DNA from: Pogostemon cablin
Lineage: Eukaryota; Streptophyta; Magnoliopsida; Lamiales; Lamiaceae
Reading direction: 5' to 3'
NCBI GenBank assembly: GCA_023678885.1
Contig: CM042982.1
Coordinates: forward strand, 1,612,001-1,676,000
DNA length: 64,000 nucleotides
Made by a program: the position numbers and the translations under genes
The notes under the pieces: model-generated
What the model was told of the DNA's origin: nothing
The model's database searches: none
The model's input: the letters and a program-made list of their open reading frames with translations, nothing else
Shown here: in pieces, positions 13,734 to 24,636 of the stretch
How positions within the stretch are numbered: position 1 is the stretch's first letter
How the letters are laid out: each line of letters starts with the position of its first letter

Positions 13734-14641
13734 AATTGTTTCAATCTGCATTCTGCATACTATCATTCAACTTTTTAATTTCACCTTGATGAGATTTTTT
13801 TAGCATGAAATTAGTAATAAAAATATATATAAAAGGGTATCAGCTCCTTAAATTGTTCTTAACACAATGTTCTAATCCCCTTTTAAATTCAAGCCTTCAT
13901 CAAATGATTGAATGGCCCACATATGAATTAATCTGAGTGGTAGAGAATATGATACTTGGCATAATATATATCTTTATTCGTTATCGTCTTTATTCTACCT
14001 TAAATGACAAAATTTGTAAAAAAGAAATGATCCCCCAGTCACTGTCCAATTAACTATTTCACTAAAAATTCTTAATGAAAGAAATAGAATTGCTTAAATG
14101 GTTTATCAAAATCTCAAGGAAGCCTTTAGATTAGAATTAATAAATACTACTCCCTTCGTCCCACAAAACTCTTCACATTTTCCTCATTTGTTTGTCCCAC
14201 AATATCCTTTATATCTCAAAAATGGAAAAAACACTTTATCTACTTTAATTTTAAATTTATCGCTTATGGTAAACGTGGAGCTTATTGTCGGACGGGGGAG
14301 TATTCAATTCTACCTATATGCATAAATAAGTTGAGTGTTAATATATTATTCGATGAATTAAAATTTTAAAACAACTAACAGAAAGGGAAGTGCATGGTAT
14401 GTCATATGTGAGGAAGCTCCACATTAGCTGTGAAGCACTGTCACGCTAACACGTGGCACATTCTGGAATATTTGCTCACAGACACCTTTCATGCGTTTTT
14501 TGTAGCACCTCCTGAAATTATTATTATTTTTTATTTTTAATAAATATCCTTCATTATCTCTCCACCGACTTCCCCCTCTCTCTCTCTCTCTACTTCTCAA
14601 TCCTTGTTCCATTCTTCACTGTCAACGACGACAATCCGGCC
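13734..14641. other. Spacer between the two DHAR genes
   Basis: It holds the 3' flank of copy 1, a Stowaway-like element and the copy 2 promoter. A CT-rich leader, including a (CT)n run at about 14572-14591, lies just upstream of the second ATG. No other gene is visible. Confidence 0.6.
14149..14304. mobile_element. Stowaway-like MITE remnant between DHAR copies
   Basis: The left end ACTCCCTTCGTCCCAC and the right end GGACGGGGGAGTA are imperfect inverted repeats of the Stowaway type next to TA. It is about 155 bases long with no coding capacity. It lies in the spacer of the tandem pair, so it probably inserted after the duplication. Confidence 0.6.
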
Positions 14642-16258
14642 ATGACGTTGGAGGTCTGCGTCAAGGCTGCTGTAGGCGCTACCGAAGTTCTTGGAGACTG
14701 TAATTTCCTCTTTTTCTCTGATTTTTTTACTTCAAAGACCTCCTTCATTTTGTTTTTTCTTGATTTTTTTTTTATTTTTTCAGGTCCGTTTAGCCAAAGG
14801 GTTTTGCTGACTTTGGAAGAGAAGCTTGTACCACACAAGCTGTATTTAATCGACCTCAGTGCTAAACCGGAATGGTGAAAGTCTCAATTCTACTGCGGTG
14901 TGTATGTTTTAAGGAGAGTTCATCAATTCTTCTCCTGGTTGTGTTTTCAGGTTTCAAGAGGTGAATCCTGAAGGGAAGGTGCCAGTGATTAAATTTGATG
15001 ACAAGTGGATTAGTGATTCTGATGTGATTGTCGCTTTAATTGAACAGAAATACCCCAACCCATCTCTCTCTCACCCTCTTGAACTCTCATCTGTGTATAC
15101 TCTATCCCCATTAATTTACTCACTTTAATCATCAATTTATGCATGGTCTTTTGGTTTGTTTAAATGTTGGTGAGCTCCTGATGATGTGAATTGAACAGTT
15201 GATTTTGATATGTTGGTTTTAGCTTATCATGTTTATCTTTGGTGTGGGCCATACAAGAATCCCCATAGTCAACCTTATGAAGAATTGTAAAGGGTTGGAG
15301 GGTGCTTTATTGACCCATGAGTATGTGTATGATGTGATACTAGTATGGAATGACTTTAATCTCCTTCTCTAAACTTTGAGGGGTTTTCTTGTTAATCCTA
15401 GTCTCCAAAACCTCTTTTCATTCCATTCTTGTTCTCCTACTCCAAACCAGTTAATCTCATATTCGATTTGAGGTGTGTGAATTAGTTTATCTTTTGTTTT
15501 GTCTTTAAAATCTAAGGATGATACTGTGATAGTAGACTTTGAGGAAATGGGTCTTTCTTTGACACTTTTTATCAAAGTTATGCCCTTGATGTGAAGTAGT
15601 TTCTTAGGTCTTAGATCAACTTCTTGCTGTGTTGTTGTTTTTTTGTGAATCTCATCTCTTTATTCCTTGAATGTTTGTTCATCAAAGGGGTTCCAAAATA
15701 TTTCCTACATTTGTCACATTCTTGAAGAGTAAGGATCCCAATGATGGATCGGAACAAGCCCTGCTTGATGAATTGAAGGCATTGGATGAGCACCTTAAAA
15801 ACAAGGTGTGAACTCTTTGAATCTGATTACGAAAATGAACTTAAAATGATTTTTTTTAAGAGATATGATGCTTTCTTGTGTATGATTAGGGACCTTTTGT
15901 GAACGGGGAGAAGATATGTGCTGTTGATTTGAGTTTGGCACCGAAGCTTAACCATCTTGTCGTGGCCCTCCGTCATTTCAAGGGTTGGACTATACCTGAA
16001 AGCTTGAGTCATGTGCACAACTACACAAAGGTATTCATGTTCTGGAGAATTAACTTCAAACGAAGTAATCACAATTATGAACTACTGATTACAGCATTAT
16101 CCAGTATCAAATTGTCACTTCTACTGATCATGAACTCTTACTGCTCTGCTGATGCCATTGACTGTTCACAGTTGCTCTTTGGGCGGGTTTCTTTCCAGCA
16201 GACGAAGGCTGAAGAGAAATATGTCATCGCAGGCTGGGAGCACAAAGTTAACGGGTGA
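14642..16258 (+). CDS. DHAR: Dehydroascorbate reductase, copy 2
   Basis: Six coding exons, 14642-14699, 14784-14874, 14951-15094, 15688-15805, 15890-16030 and 16172-16258, have exactly the lengths of copy 1 (58, 91, 144, 118, 141, 87) and also give 212 residues. The start MTLEVCVKAAVGAT is followed by the canonical site GDCPFSQRVLLTLEEK with the catalytic cysteine at residue 20. Later come NPEGKVPVIKFDDKW, SDSDVIVALIEQKYP, VDLSLAPKLNHL and the end AEEKYVIAGWEHKVNG. This copy follows the family consensus more closely than copy 1. No targeting peptide is seen, so cytosol is expected. It is convergent with NOP10, 582 bases away. Confidence 0.96.
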
Positions 16259-16840
16259 ACTTGTGACAAGTCTATGTATGTATGCAAGTGCAATGAGTAG
16301 CCAATCTGAGTAGGAATCTAAGTGATGGTATCTATCTATGTAATAATAATCCAACATCATTCGGATCAGTGGTTATGATGTTGTATCCTTGGACTCAGTG
16401 TTGAAAATAAGAATGTGCGACTCTTAATCAAATCAACTTTCCAGGACTAGTTCTTTACAGCTATCGTAGTAAAGAAAGGGATTTAAGAATTTATAAATTA
16501 CGACTTGAAACCCACCAAATAAAAGTAAAGTTTGAAATTTGAATACATTAAATATATTTTTGGATTTAGTCAGGCAACAAAGGATTTGATCAATAGCCAA
16601 AATAAACAAGCTAAAATATTTAGCTCCAATCCTCTGATCACATTTCTATTACTAGGTGAACTATGGGGTAGTCCTAGAACTAAGTCGGAACAGAATTCTG
16701 CCGAAATCCAGATAGTTTGATAGAAGTTTCACCGTGAAACTACACATACAGAACAATGATACCTTAAAGAATCCTGGTACACAACATACTCGATTTTTTA
16801 AGTTTACCGCATGCTACAGGAGAGAGCACCAAAGTCGAAC
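16259..16840. other. Convergent 3' flanks of DHAR copy 2 and NOP10
   Basis: No ORF of note. This must hold the 3' UTRs and polyadenylation regions of two converging genes. No mobile element is recognised. Confidence 0.5.
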
Positions 16841-17803
16841 TCAGTACTTGGGAGGTGGCTGTTGTGTAGGAAGCAGACCAAAGCGCTTCTTCAAAAGAAA
16901 TCTCTGCCTTGAAAATTTATCATCAGGGGAGAACCGGGCTGCAAATATGGAAGCACACAACATCTTTAATATTAGACATTGTTCAAGAAACGTGATTTGC
17001 ATATATGCATAATTATATACTGGATGCGGGAAACATAATAAATAACAAAAAACATGAACACAGAATAGAGGCGAAATGCCAGAAGAGAGAAATCAGTTGA
17101 ATCCCAGATTATATGACTACCGTAACATAGAATTCTGACAGATTGTTCATAGGCCCAAACTCAAATTGAGTCCAAAAATAGACCAACAAATTCAAGACAT
17201 TAGACGCTACTTTTGTGAAATGAACAAAATAAGCTCGTTGCATAAAGAATAGCCAGACAAGTAGGAGGACACAAAAGCATGAGGCCAGACCTTGTAATAG
17301 TTTTTATGAATGAACACAAAACAACACAACCTCCATTAACAATAGTATGCTCTTGATTAGAGTAGATAAAACATATTTTCCCAAAAACTCTCTTAAAAAG
17401 ACTAGGAATATCACATCTCCAATTAATTCTCTCAACAAGTGCACAGAAACTGTCACAGACACGGATTCTCAGTTGTCAAAAAACAAGCACATAACAGGTT
17501 AGATTATTACCAGGATGAGCTGATTGTGTGGCCAAACCTATAGGCGACTCTTTCTGCACAGTGAAAAGTTACAAGACATCAATCGAGTTGAATACAACCT
17601 CACTCATAACAGAACAGGGGATAAATGAAAATCATATATTAGGAATGAACAAAGATTTTCAAAACTTCTTCCAAAATATAGCATGAATATTCTGAATTGA
17701 GACTAGCAAGTGAAACAAGCAATTGACAATGCAACAGAAAAGGAAGTACCTTCGTCGTGTAAACTTTGTCACCGTTTTCATTGATGTAAAATTGAAGATA
17801 CAT
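16841..17803 (-). CDS. NOP10: H/ACA ribonucleoprotein subunit 3
   Basis: Three coding exons on the minus strand, 17803-17750, 17553-17511 and 16938-16841, give 64 residues, the usual length of NOP10. The protein starts MYLQFYINENGDKVYTTK, continues KESPIGLATQSAHP and ends ARFSPDDKFSRQR, KKRFGLLPTQQPPPKY. NOP10 is a core protein of box H/ACA snoRNPs, which guide pseudouridylation of rRNA in the nucleolus. It binds the pseudouridine synthase (dyskerin/CBF5). A probable 5' UTR intron spans 17899-17821 (GTAAGC...TTGCAG). Confidence 0.95.
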
Positions 17804-18020
17804 CCTCAGAAATACTCACCCTGCAATCAAATTTAATCAAAAATTATAGATATAAAATGAACACACAAATCTGAAAGCACTTGGAAAAGCACGGCTTACG
17901 CAGAACGCCGGAAACTAGCTTCTGTAGCCGGAAATTAGATAAACAGTAATACAAACGGCCGATCAATTCGTGACCTATTTTTTATCCTGAATTTTGTGAA
18001 AATTGGATTGGATGTGGCAT

Positions 18021-18106
18021 ATGGGCTTACAAACTTTCGGAAAGCCCATTATTACAATTTTGCCCTAAAAAGGCCCATCTCTATAGATCTGCCGGAAAAG
18101 GCCCAT
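18021..18106 (-). promoter_or_regulatory. Four site II-like boxes upstream of NOP10
   Basis: TGGGCT or its complement occurs at 18022-18027 and 18044-18049, and GGCCCA at 18072-18077 and 18100-18105, all within 90 bases and 220-300 bases above the NOP10 ATG. TGGGCC/T site II elements, recognised by TCP factors, are typical of plant ribosomal protein and ribosome-biogenesis promoters. The pattern is seen; the binding is inferred. Confidence 0.65.
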
Positions 18107-19029
18107 CAGCCCCCACACTCTAATGATCTTTAAATAAAACTGACTAAATTGATTAATGTAAAATATGTTGATAATCAGAGTAATCGTTAGACGTGAAATC
18201 TTTTGTACACTTCTCTAGAGTAAGGTGACAATTAAAAATACCATAAAAAAATAAAATTAAAACCATAAAAATTTATCAAAACAAAATAATAAGTAATCAA
18301 GAGGTAAGTAAAAGCCCCTTATCTTTTTATTAAAACATAATTTAGGGGATTACTTAGGTAACCCCTATTACCCAAATTATTACCGGTTATCATTGGTTTC
18401 GTATGAATTTTTATCATTGTCATATCACCTATTTAATTATTTCTTATCCATTATTCTATCACGTATCCTAATTTTGTGGGAATGAGTAATATTGTTGTTT
18501 AGCGTCATTATTAATACTTTTCTTATTATTCTTATTTACTATTACTTTATTTTTTAATTTGTCAAATAATAATAATAAAATTTATTTAAAATAATATTTT
18601 TAATATCAAATTAATTTTGTAATAAGTGATTTGTATTTTAAATAATATTTTTATATGAAATTATATTGAAATTATAATATTTTAAATCTGTCCGTAGAAT
18701 TTGCATATGTACTTTTAATATTTGAATTATTAATTTTAATTTTTTATTTCTTGTTTTTTATCATTTTTATCTAATTTTAATTGTTTTAAGTTGAATTTTT
18801 TTTAAATATAATTCTCAAATTTTCGTTCATCAATCTATAAAAGGAAAATTCAGGTTTTTTTTTAATTTAATGTGGTGCTATGTTTTAAAAATTGGCATTA
18901 TTAATTATGTATATTTTTTTTAAATTACTAAAAAGTGTAGACAATGTCAAAATTGAGAATTCAACAACATTTATAAATGAGTTGATATTATTTGCACTTG
19001 AGTATATGTTTGACCGGTGCATTCATAAG
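18107..19029. other. AT-rich intergenic, nothing recognised
   Basis: Very AT-rich sequence with no supported ORF. Probably decayed repeats. Confidence 0.4.
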
Positions 19030-19284
19030 TATTAATTTTTATTTAATAGTGCACCATCTAAGTTCGCTATCAAGGGTATCATTTTTTTCATTTTGGGTAT
19101 CCTTCTTCAAGGATTTCATTTCTTTTTTTATACATATGGATCCATACACACCCACTAATACAACTAAAATGAGACTCATACCTCCACTAATATAACTAAC
19201 AACTACACATTAAATAATAATACTACTTAATCCACGTGCAAAAAGCAAATGACACCCTTAAAGACAGACGAAGAGAGTATATGT
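19030..19284 (-). mobile_element. Stowaway-like remnant, same family as 31.1 kb
   Basis: The right end (about 19232-19284) is a near reverse complement of the left end at 31096-31145: CCACGTGCAAAAAGCAAATG followed by GACGAAGAGAGTATA. Its other end is eroded, so the left limit is approximate. Confidence 0.5.
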
Positions 19285-19574
19285 TTTCTTTTAATAATTA
19301 TATCACTTTTTTATATTATTTTTTTAAGACTCACGACAAATTTACTAATAAAGTATATATAAATTTTTATTATTAATATATAAGTTTATGATTGTGGATA
19401 CACTATAGAATTTATATATAGCAAAAGCTTGTGTGTCTTTGGGATATCAGACCCCCAAATCTCAATAAAAAGTGATAATTTTTATAATGAAAAATGATAC
19501 TTAATTAATGAAAAAATCATAATATTATTTTATGAACAATTTATAATATAAATTAGAAGTGAGAGAAATTATTA

Positions 19575-20430
19575 CATTTGTTCCTCTAAATATACTAAAA
19601 TTCGAATTTGGTTATTTAATTATTGCAATTTTCAATTTTAGTTATTTTTGTCTAATTTTTGTCATTTCTGTCAAATTGAAAATTGCAATAGTTAAAGGAC
19701 CAAGTGCGGATTTTGTGATAATTTGACAAAAAACTTAAAGGATCAAATGTGATAATTTGATTGAAAAAAATTATAATTTTTCACATTATATTAAAATTCT
19801 CATAATATTATAAAAAAGGTGATTAAAGATATTATATTTAAAACAATGTTTTTAAAATCGGATGGGACCGGACTGGAAATCAAAGTCGGAATCAGTTTGG
19901 AACACAAAAAAAACTATTTTAAAGGTTGAATCGGGTTTGACAGGAATAACCGATCCAACTCATTTTGTATAAATTTTTAAAAAATTTTAATTTTTTATTT
20001 TATGATGTTTCACCTGTTTGATCGGTTCAACCTTAATTTTTTTTTTAATATTTCGAGTTGGTTCCAGCTCCGGTTTATGGTCTAATCGCCGGTCCAACCC
20101 GATTTCAAAAATATTGCTTTAAATATAATATCTTTAAACACATATTTTATGATATTGTGAGACTTTTAATATAATGTGAGAAATTGTAATTTTTTCCAGT
20201 CAAATTATCACATTTGGTCATTTAAGTCTTTTGTCAAATTATCACAAAATCCGCATTTGTCATTTAACTAATACAATTTTTAATTTTAGTCATTCTTTGT
20301 CCAATTTTGGTCTGAAGGGATCAACATTGGACAGAATTGACCAAAATTGGTCAAAAATGACTAAAATCGAAAATTACAATAATTAAAGGATAAAATGTGG
20401 ATTTTGATATACATAGATGACCAAATGTGA
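19575..20430. mobile_element. Long foldback (inverted-repeat) element
   Basis: Two arms of about 300-370 bases are inverted copies of each other. Left arm examples are GCGGATTTTGTGATAATTTG (about 19707), AGATATTATATTTAAAACAA (about 19828) and the ACCGGACTGGAA block. Right arm counterparts are CAAATTATCACAAAATCCGC (about 20235), AATATAATATCTTTAAA and the GCCGGTCCAACCCG block. A loop of roughly 100 bases lies near 19930-20030. No ORF is present. It looks like a non-autonomous foldback or MITE-type transposon. Exact ends and target duplication are not resolved. Confidence 0.8.
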
Positions 20431-20548
20431 TAAATTTTTTTAAAAGTGATAACATTTTAAAGCGAAAGTGATGACTATTTTAAAATGTGTAAAATGGTCT
20501 CACGTGATCTCACACAACATGGAGGTTGTATGACTTAATTTTTTTAGG

Positions 20549-21022
20549 GAGGATTACTATTAGGTACACAAAAAACTTTTAATTATTATGAGATACAAAC
20601 ATACAAAACTATTACAACTAACTACAAAAATATATAGTGATATTTCAATATTACCCCTACAATGTGTTGCACATAAATATTGTGTGCAGCAAGAGTTCGT
20701 GTGTAGCAAAGTGTGTGCAGTAACAAAAGTGTGTACAGTAAAAAAAGTGTGTGCAGCAAAAAAGTGTGGTGGTCCGGTGAAGCTCCGGCGGCGGCGGTCC
20801 AGCGACCATACGGAATTTCCACCGGCTGCAGTTTTCCAGCGACCGACTGCCGGCGGTCCCGCGGTGGGTGGGGGTTAGGGTTTGTGGTTTAAAAGTGTAT
20901 GAGTTTAGGGTTATAATTGGTATTTTACTTTAATATTTTGTATTAAATAATAATATTTTAAATCAATGTATCTAGTAGTAATTAGAGGTACAAAGTGTAT
21001 ACCTATTAATAATTAATCTTTT
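20549..21022. mobile_element. TIR element with GC-rich core
   Basis: The left end (GGATTACTATTAGGTACAC, then TTTTAATTATTATGAGATAC) and the right end, read on the minus strand (GATTAATTATTAATAGGTAT, then CTAATTACTACTAGATAC), align over about 55 bases. The core at 20685-20880 is unlike its surroundings. It has repeats of GTGTGTGCAGCAAAA type followed by GC-rich GGCGGCGGCGGTCC sequence. It looks like a non-autonomous element, possibly with captured sequence. Confidence 0.55.
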
Positions 21023-22098
21023 TTTTAATTGAGAAGTATTTGATATTTTGAATAATAAATAAAATTTCAAATATGTTATATATAATAATTTTAAATTGCC
21101 CGCCAACATTCAATTAATATACCTTTATTAATAAAAATATATATAATAATAAATAAAATTTATATGATTTGTTAACGAATTTTTAATGAATTTTCTAATG
21201 ATATTTTAATGAAGGTTGAATATAAAAAGTAATATTTTTATTTAAAAATACATATACATTACAAAATAAATACTAATATATATAGAGTGAAAAAAATTTA
21301 AACTTTGTATTTCCGGATGCAGGGACATCTACTTTTACTATATTAGACGATATTTTAGTTTTTGCAAAAATAATGTTAAAATAGAAAAACAATGTAAATA
21401 AGATTTATTAAATATCACTATTAATAAAAATGTTTTAAATACATTTACTATTTTAATCTTTTAATTCTACTCTACATTTTCAAATGTAGTTTTAAATTAA
21501 ATAAAAAATATATTATTTTTAAATATAAAAAATGTTTATTAAATAAATATAAAAGTATGATAATAAAAAGGATGGCAATTTTAAAAGTAAAAAATTCGAT
21601 TAACAAATATTAATCTTTTTTAATTGAGCCTATGTTCAAGTTAACCATCTCCTATGAATATGTGATAAAAGATTTTAATTATTACCGGCTACTTGGATAG
21701 AAAATTATTTTTTTTAAAAATATTTTTTCATTTAACGGTGATACTTATATCTAAGGGCTCTTATACGTTTTGGTCATATATAACCAGGATCATGTAAGAA
21801 TATGCCCATAATTTAATATTTCGTCACAAATATTTTTCCACATTTTATTTTTATGCACCGATTAAAACAATAGTTAGTGTCTTCATAGCATGACAATATT
21901 AAAAAAAATCACCTATACACTTTATTAACAAAAACTCAATAATGTTATTCACATTTTCTTATTAAATTACTAAAAGTAACCCTATTTTATTTTATATTTT
22001 ATACCTAAAAATCAAATTTTACTAAATCTCATGCCGCAGAAGCGCAAGAGTATAAATTATAAATTCATAAATTACAGTGGATTATAATAAATAATTGC

Positions 22099-22129
<31 letters not shown>

Positions 22130-23862
22130 CAACACAATATGCAATTAATAAAATAGAACTCTTTTTTCGTTAAAGTAGGGCAAGTGTGTCTAGCGAAATG
22201 TGAAAATAGAAGGTGAGATATATAAATAAATAAATAAATAAATAAGATAAAATGGTTGTTAATGCTTAATTTAGTCTTTTGCTAAAAAAAAAAAACAGTA
22301 TTTGGACACAAGTGTTTGTGTTTGACTAAGCCAACAAATTGTTGGCAGTGTTCAACTTTTAGTGTAAAATGAGTTGATTCTTTATTTCATCTTATGCAAC
22401 TTTTTTTAAATACAAGAGTTGATTTGTCTAAATAATTCAGTAGTTATTTCTTTTATATAATTAATATTTTATATTTTTACAAATTTCTCCTTACCTCCTA
22501 AATCTAATAGGAGCAATAATAATCTTTAAGAAGAACATCAATCAAAGCAGAGTGTTGACTTAGTCTCCTTGATCTGGCTAGGGGCCATTTGTGGATGACT
22601 TGTTGAGAAACACAGAGGTATATCTTTTGAAACTTTCCCATACTTTCCCAACGTAATAATTTATTGTAATTATTTATTTTTTGGTATATGTTTTCAACTT
22701 GATAAATGTGAAGGTGCAAGGAAGAGAGTAGTTTTCTCCATGTATGTTTTCTGATAGAAATAATTTATCATTAATAATAAAATACAATTGTAATGGTAAA
22801 TTGTTAATCAAGCAACAAGTGTTGGGCTATAAAACATCTTTTTTATGATTCATGACTTCATAAATCATGATGGCTTTAAAGCTTATTAGTCAACTATATC
22901 TACTTTTATAATCAATAATTAACTTGGATCATCATCATTTCATCAACCAAAATCTCCAACCAAAAGAATGTTCATCTAAATTCTCCCAAGACTATGCTGC
23001 TACTTTTGTAAAAATCCAAAACTTACACACACAAATGATAATATACTTTTTAAAGAAAAAAAAATCAGATTTTCATGATATCGTCTCACAGTGAGATTTT
23101 TTACACTTTTATTTATAATTAGTTATTACTCCACTTTTTATTAAAATTATTATTTTTATTTACAATATAAATTATTATTCATAAAATAGTAGTTCACAAT
23201 CTCACTATCATTTTTTATGAATATAGTAGTATTAATTTTCATTATAAAGATTATAATTTCTTATTTGTCTCACAAAAATTATGTAAGATGAACTCACACA
23301 AGTATTTACCAAAATACTTTTAAAATATGACATAAATCACAAATAATGTAAATATTGAATCTTAAAAATATGGAACAAAATATTTTCACGTGTTACAGGA
23401 GTTTGTAAAATTAAAGATGAGTGGAAAAGTATTACCCAAATTCAATGTAATTAGGAAAATTAATTGAGAAAATTAATTAAGAGTAGGAGGTTAGGTTGGA
23501 AGATGTGGAATTTATACGGAAGATCTGGTACTATTTCAACGCGTCCTAGACGCAAACTAGACTTACTTGGTGAGAAAATTCAACGTCATTAATACTATCA
23601 CTTATACTTTTTTTTTTTTTTTAATTTCTTAATAATATCCAACCAACCATCCACTACTAATTCTTAATAGAGAAGTATCAAAAGAATTGCCAACTAAACT
23701 ACAAATGCTGGAATTTTATGCATTCGAACCCACTTGGAAACGACTCAAAACGCCATCTTTCTCTACAATTCAACATTGACCAACTTTTCCTTATATATAC
23801 CCCCTCAAGGCTACACACAGATAGAATCATCACACACACACACAGAGGTTGTTTGTTCTGCC
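21023..23862. other. AT-rich intergenic, promoter of the next gene at its end
   Basis: No supported gene. It holds a TA run at about 22105-22130 and an AAAT run at about 22226-22245. Near the end, TTATATATACC at about 23789-23800 is a good TATA box for the gene starting at 23863, followed by an ACAC-rich leader. Confidence 0.5.
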
Positions 23863-24351
23863 ATGGATGTCCAACAAGAATTGCAGACAAGAAATGTTTA
23901 CTTGTTCGATGAGTTTGAGGATGATGATGTTTTCTACTGTGAGCTGAGAAGGCAAGTGTTGCAGCTCACTGCAGAGGAGGATGATGTGGTTGAAGATAGG
24001 AACATGATGAACATGAGCAAGCAGGGCCCGAACTACGGCCCGTCCGCCGTTTCGCGTGAGTATTACGATTGGTCCGGGAACAAGGAGGATTATGCAGCTC
24101 CAGTATGGATGCTCAACCTGTGGAGAACTGGAAATGGGACTGGTGTTTTCATCCCACAGATTGTGCAGTCCAAGAAAAAGAACAGATCAGGTGTGTGTTT
24201 GTGCGTGTGTGTTTGTAGGAAGAGTAACATCAACTGATGGTTTCTTAATTTTGATCTTCTGTAACATAGCATGACATGGTTGGTTTTGTTTGCAGGGAGG
24301 AGGAAGAACGAGAGAAGAAGACGAACGTATATGCGTGTGGAGAAGATGTAA
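23863..24351 (+). CDS. Small conserved plant protein of unknown function
   Basis: Two exons, 23863-24190 and 24296-24351, encode 127 residues starting MDVQQELQTRNVYLFDEF. The chosen ATG sits in a CCATGG context downstream of a TATA box (about 23790). The N-terminal half is acidic (EFEDDDVF, AEEDDVVED). The middle carries a motif I associate with a plant family lacking known function, PVWMLNLWRTGNGTGVFIPQ. The C-terminus is strongly basic (SKKKNRSG, RRKNERRRRTYMR) and could act as a nuclear localisation signal. The intron is GT-AG and contains a GTGTGTG run at its start. The gene converges on PAN, 285 bases away. Function is unknown; the gene model itself looks sound. Confidence 0.75.
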
Positions 24352-24636
24352 ACTTAGTATATTACTTAGATTCTTTTATCTCTTTGTTTAGACATGTGAA
24401 ATATGTATCTCTGTCCTGTATAGATACATAATAACAGGTATAGTTTTGCTGGTTACTGGAAAGAAAGAGTAGAGCATGTTTGTTTTTCTTGAAATAATTC
24501 CAACTGAAATCATAAACAGCTTGCCATGATCTTAGATACAGAAAAAAGTGACTGTCTATTCGAAGTTCCACTAAGAGTAGCTATACTTACATCAGCAAGT
24601 GGCAATCGAAAACATAGAACTCGTAGACGAGATCAT

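Noticed and set aside
22504..22740. Minus-strand ORF with a somewhat GC-richer stretch, considered as a gene fragment or microRNA precursor
   Set aside because: No known protein or mature microRNA was recognised, and no good hairpin was seen by eye.
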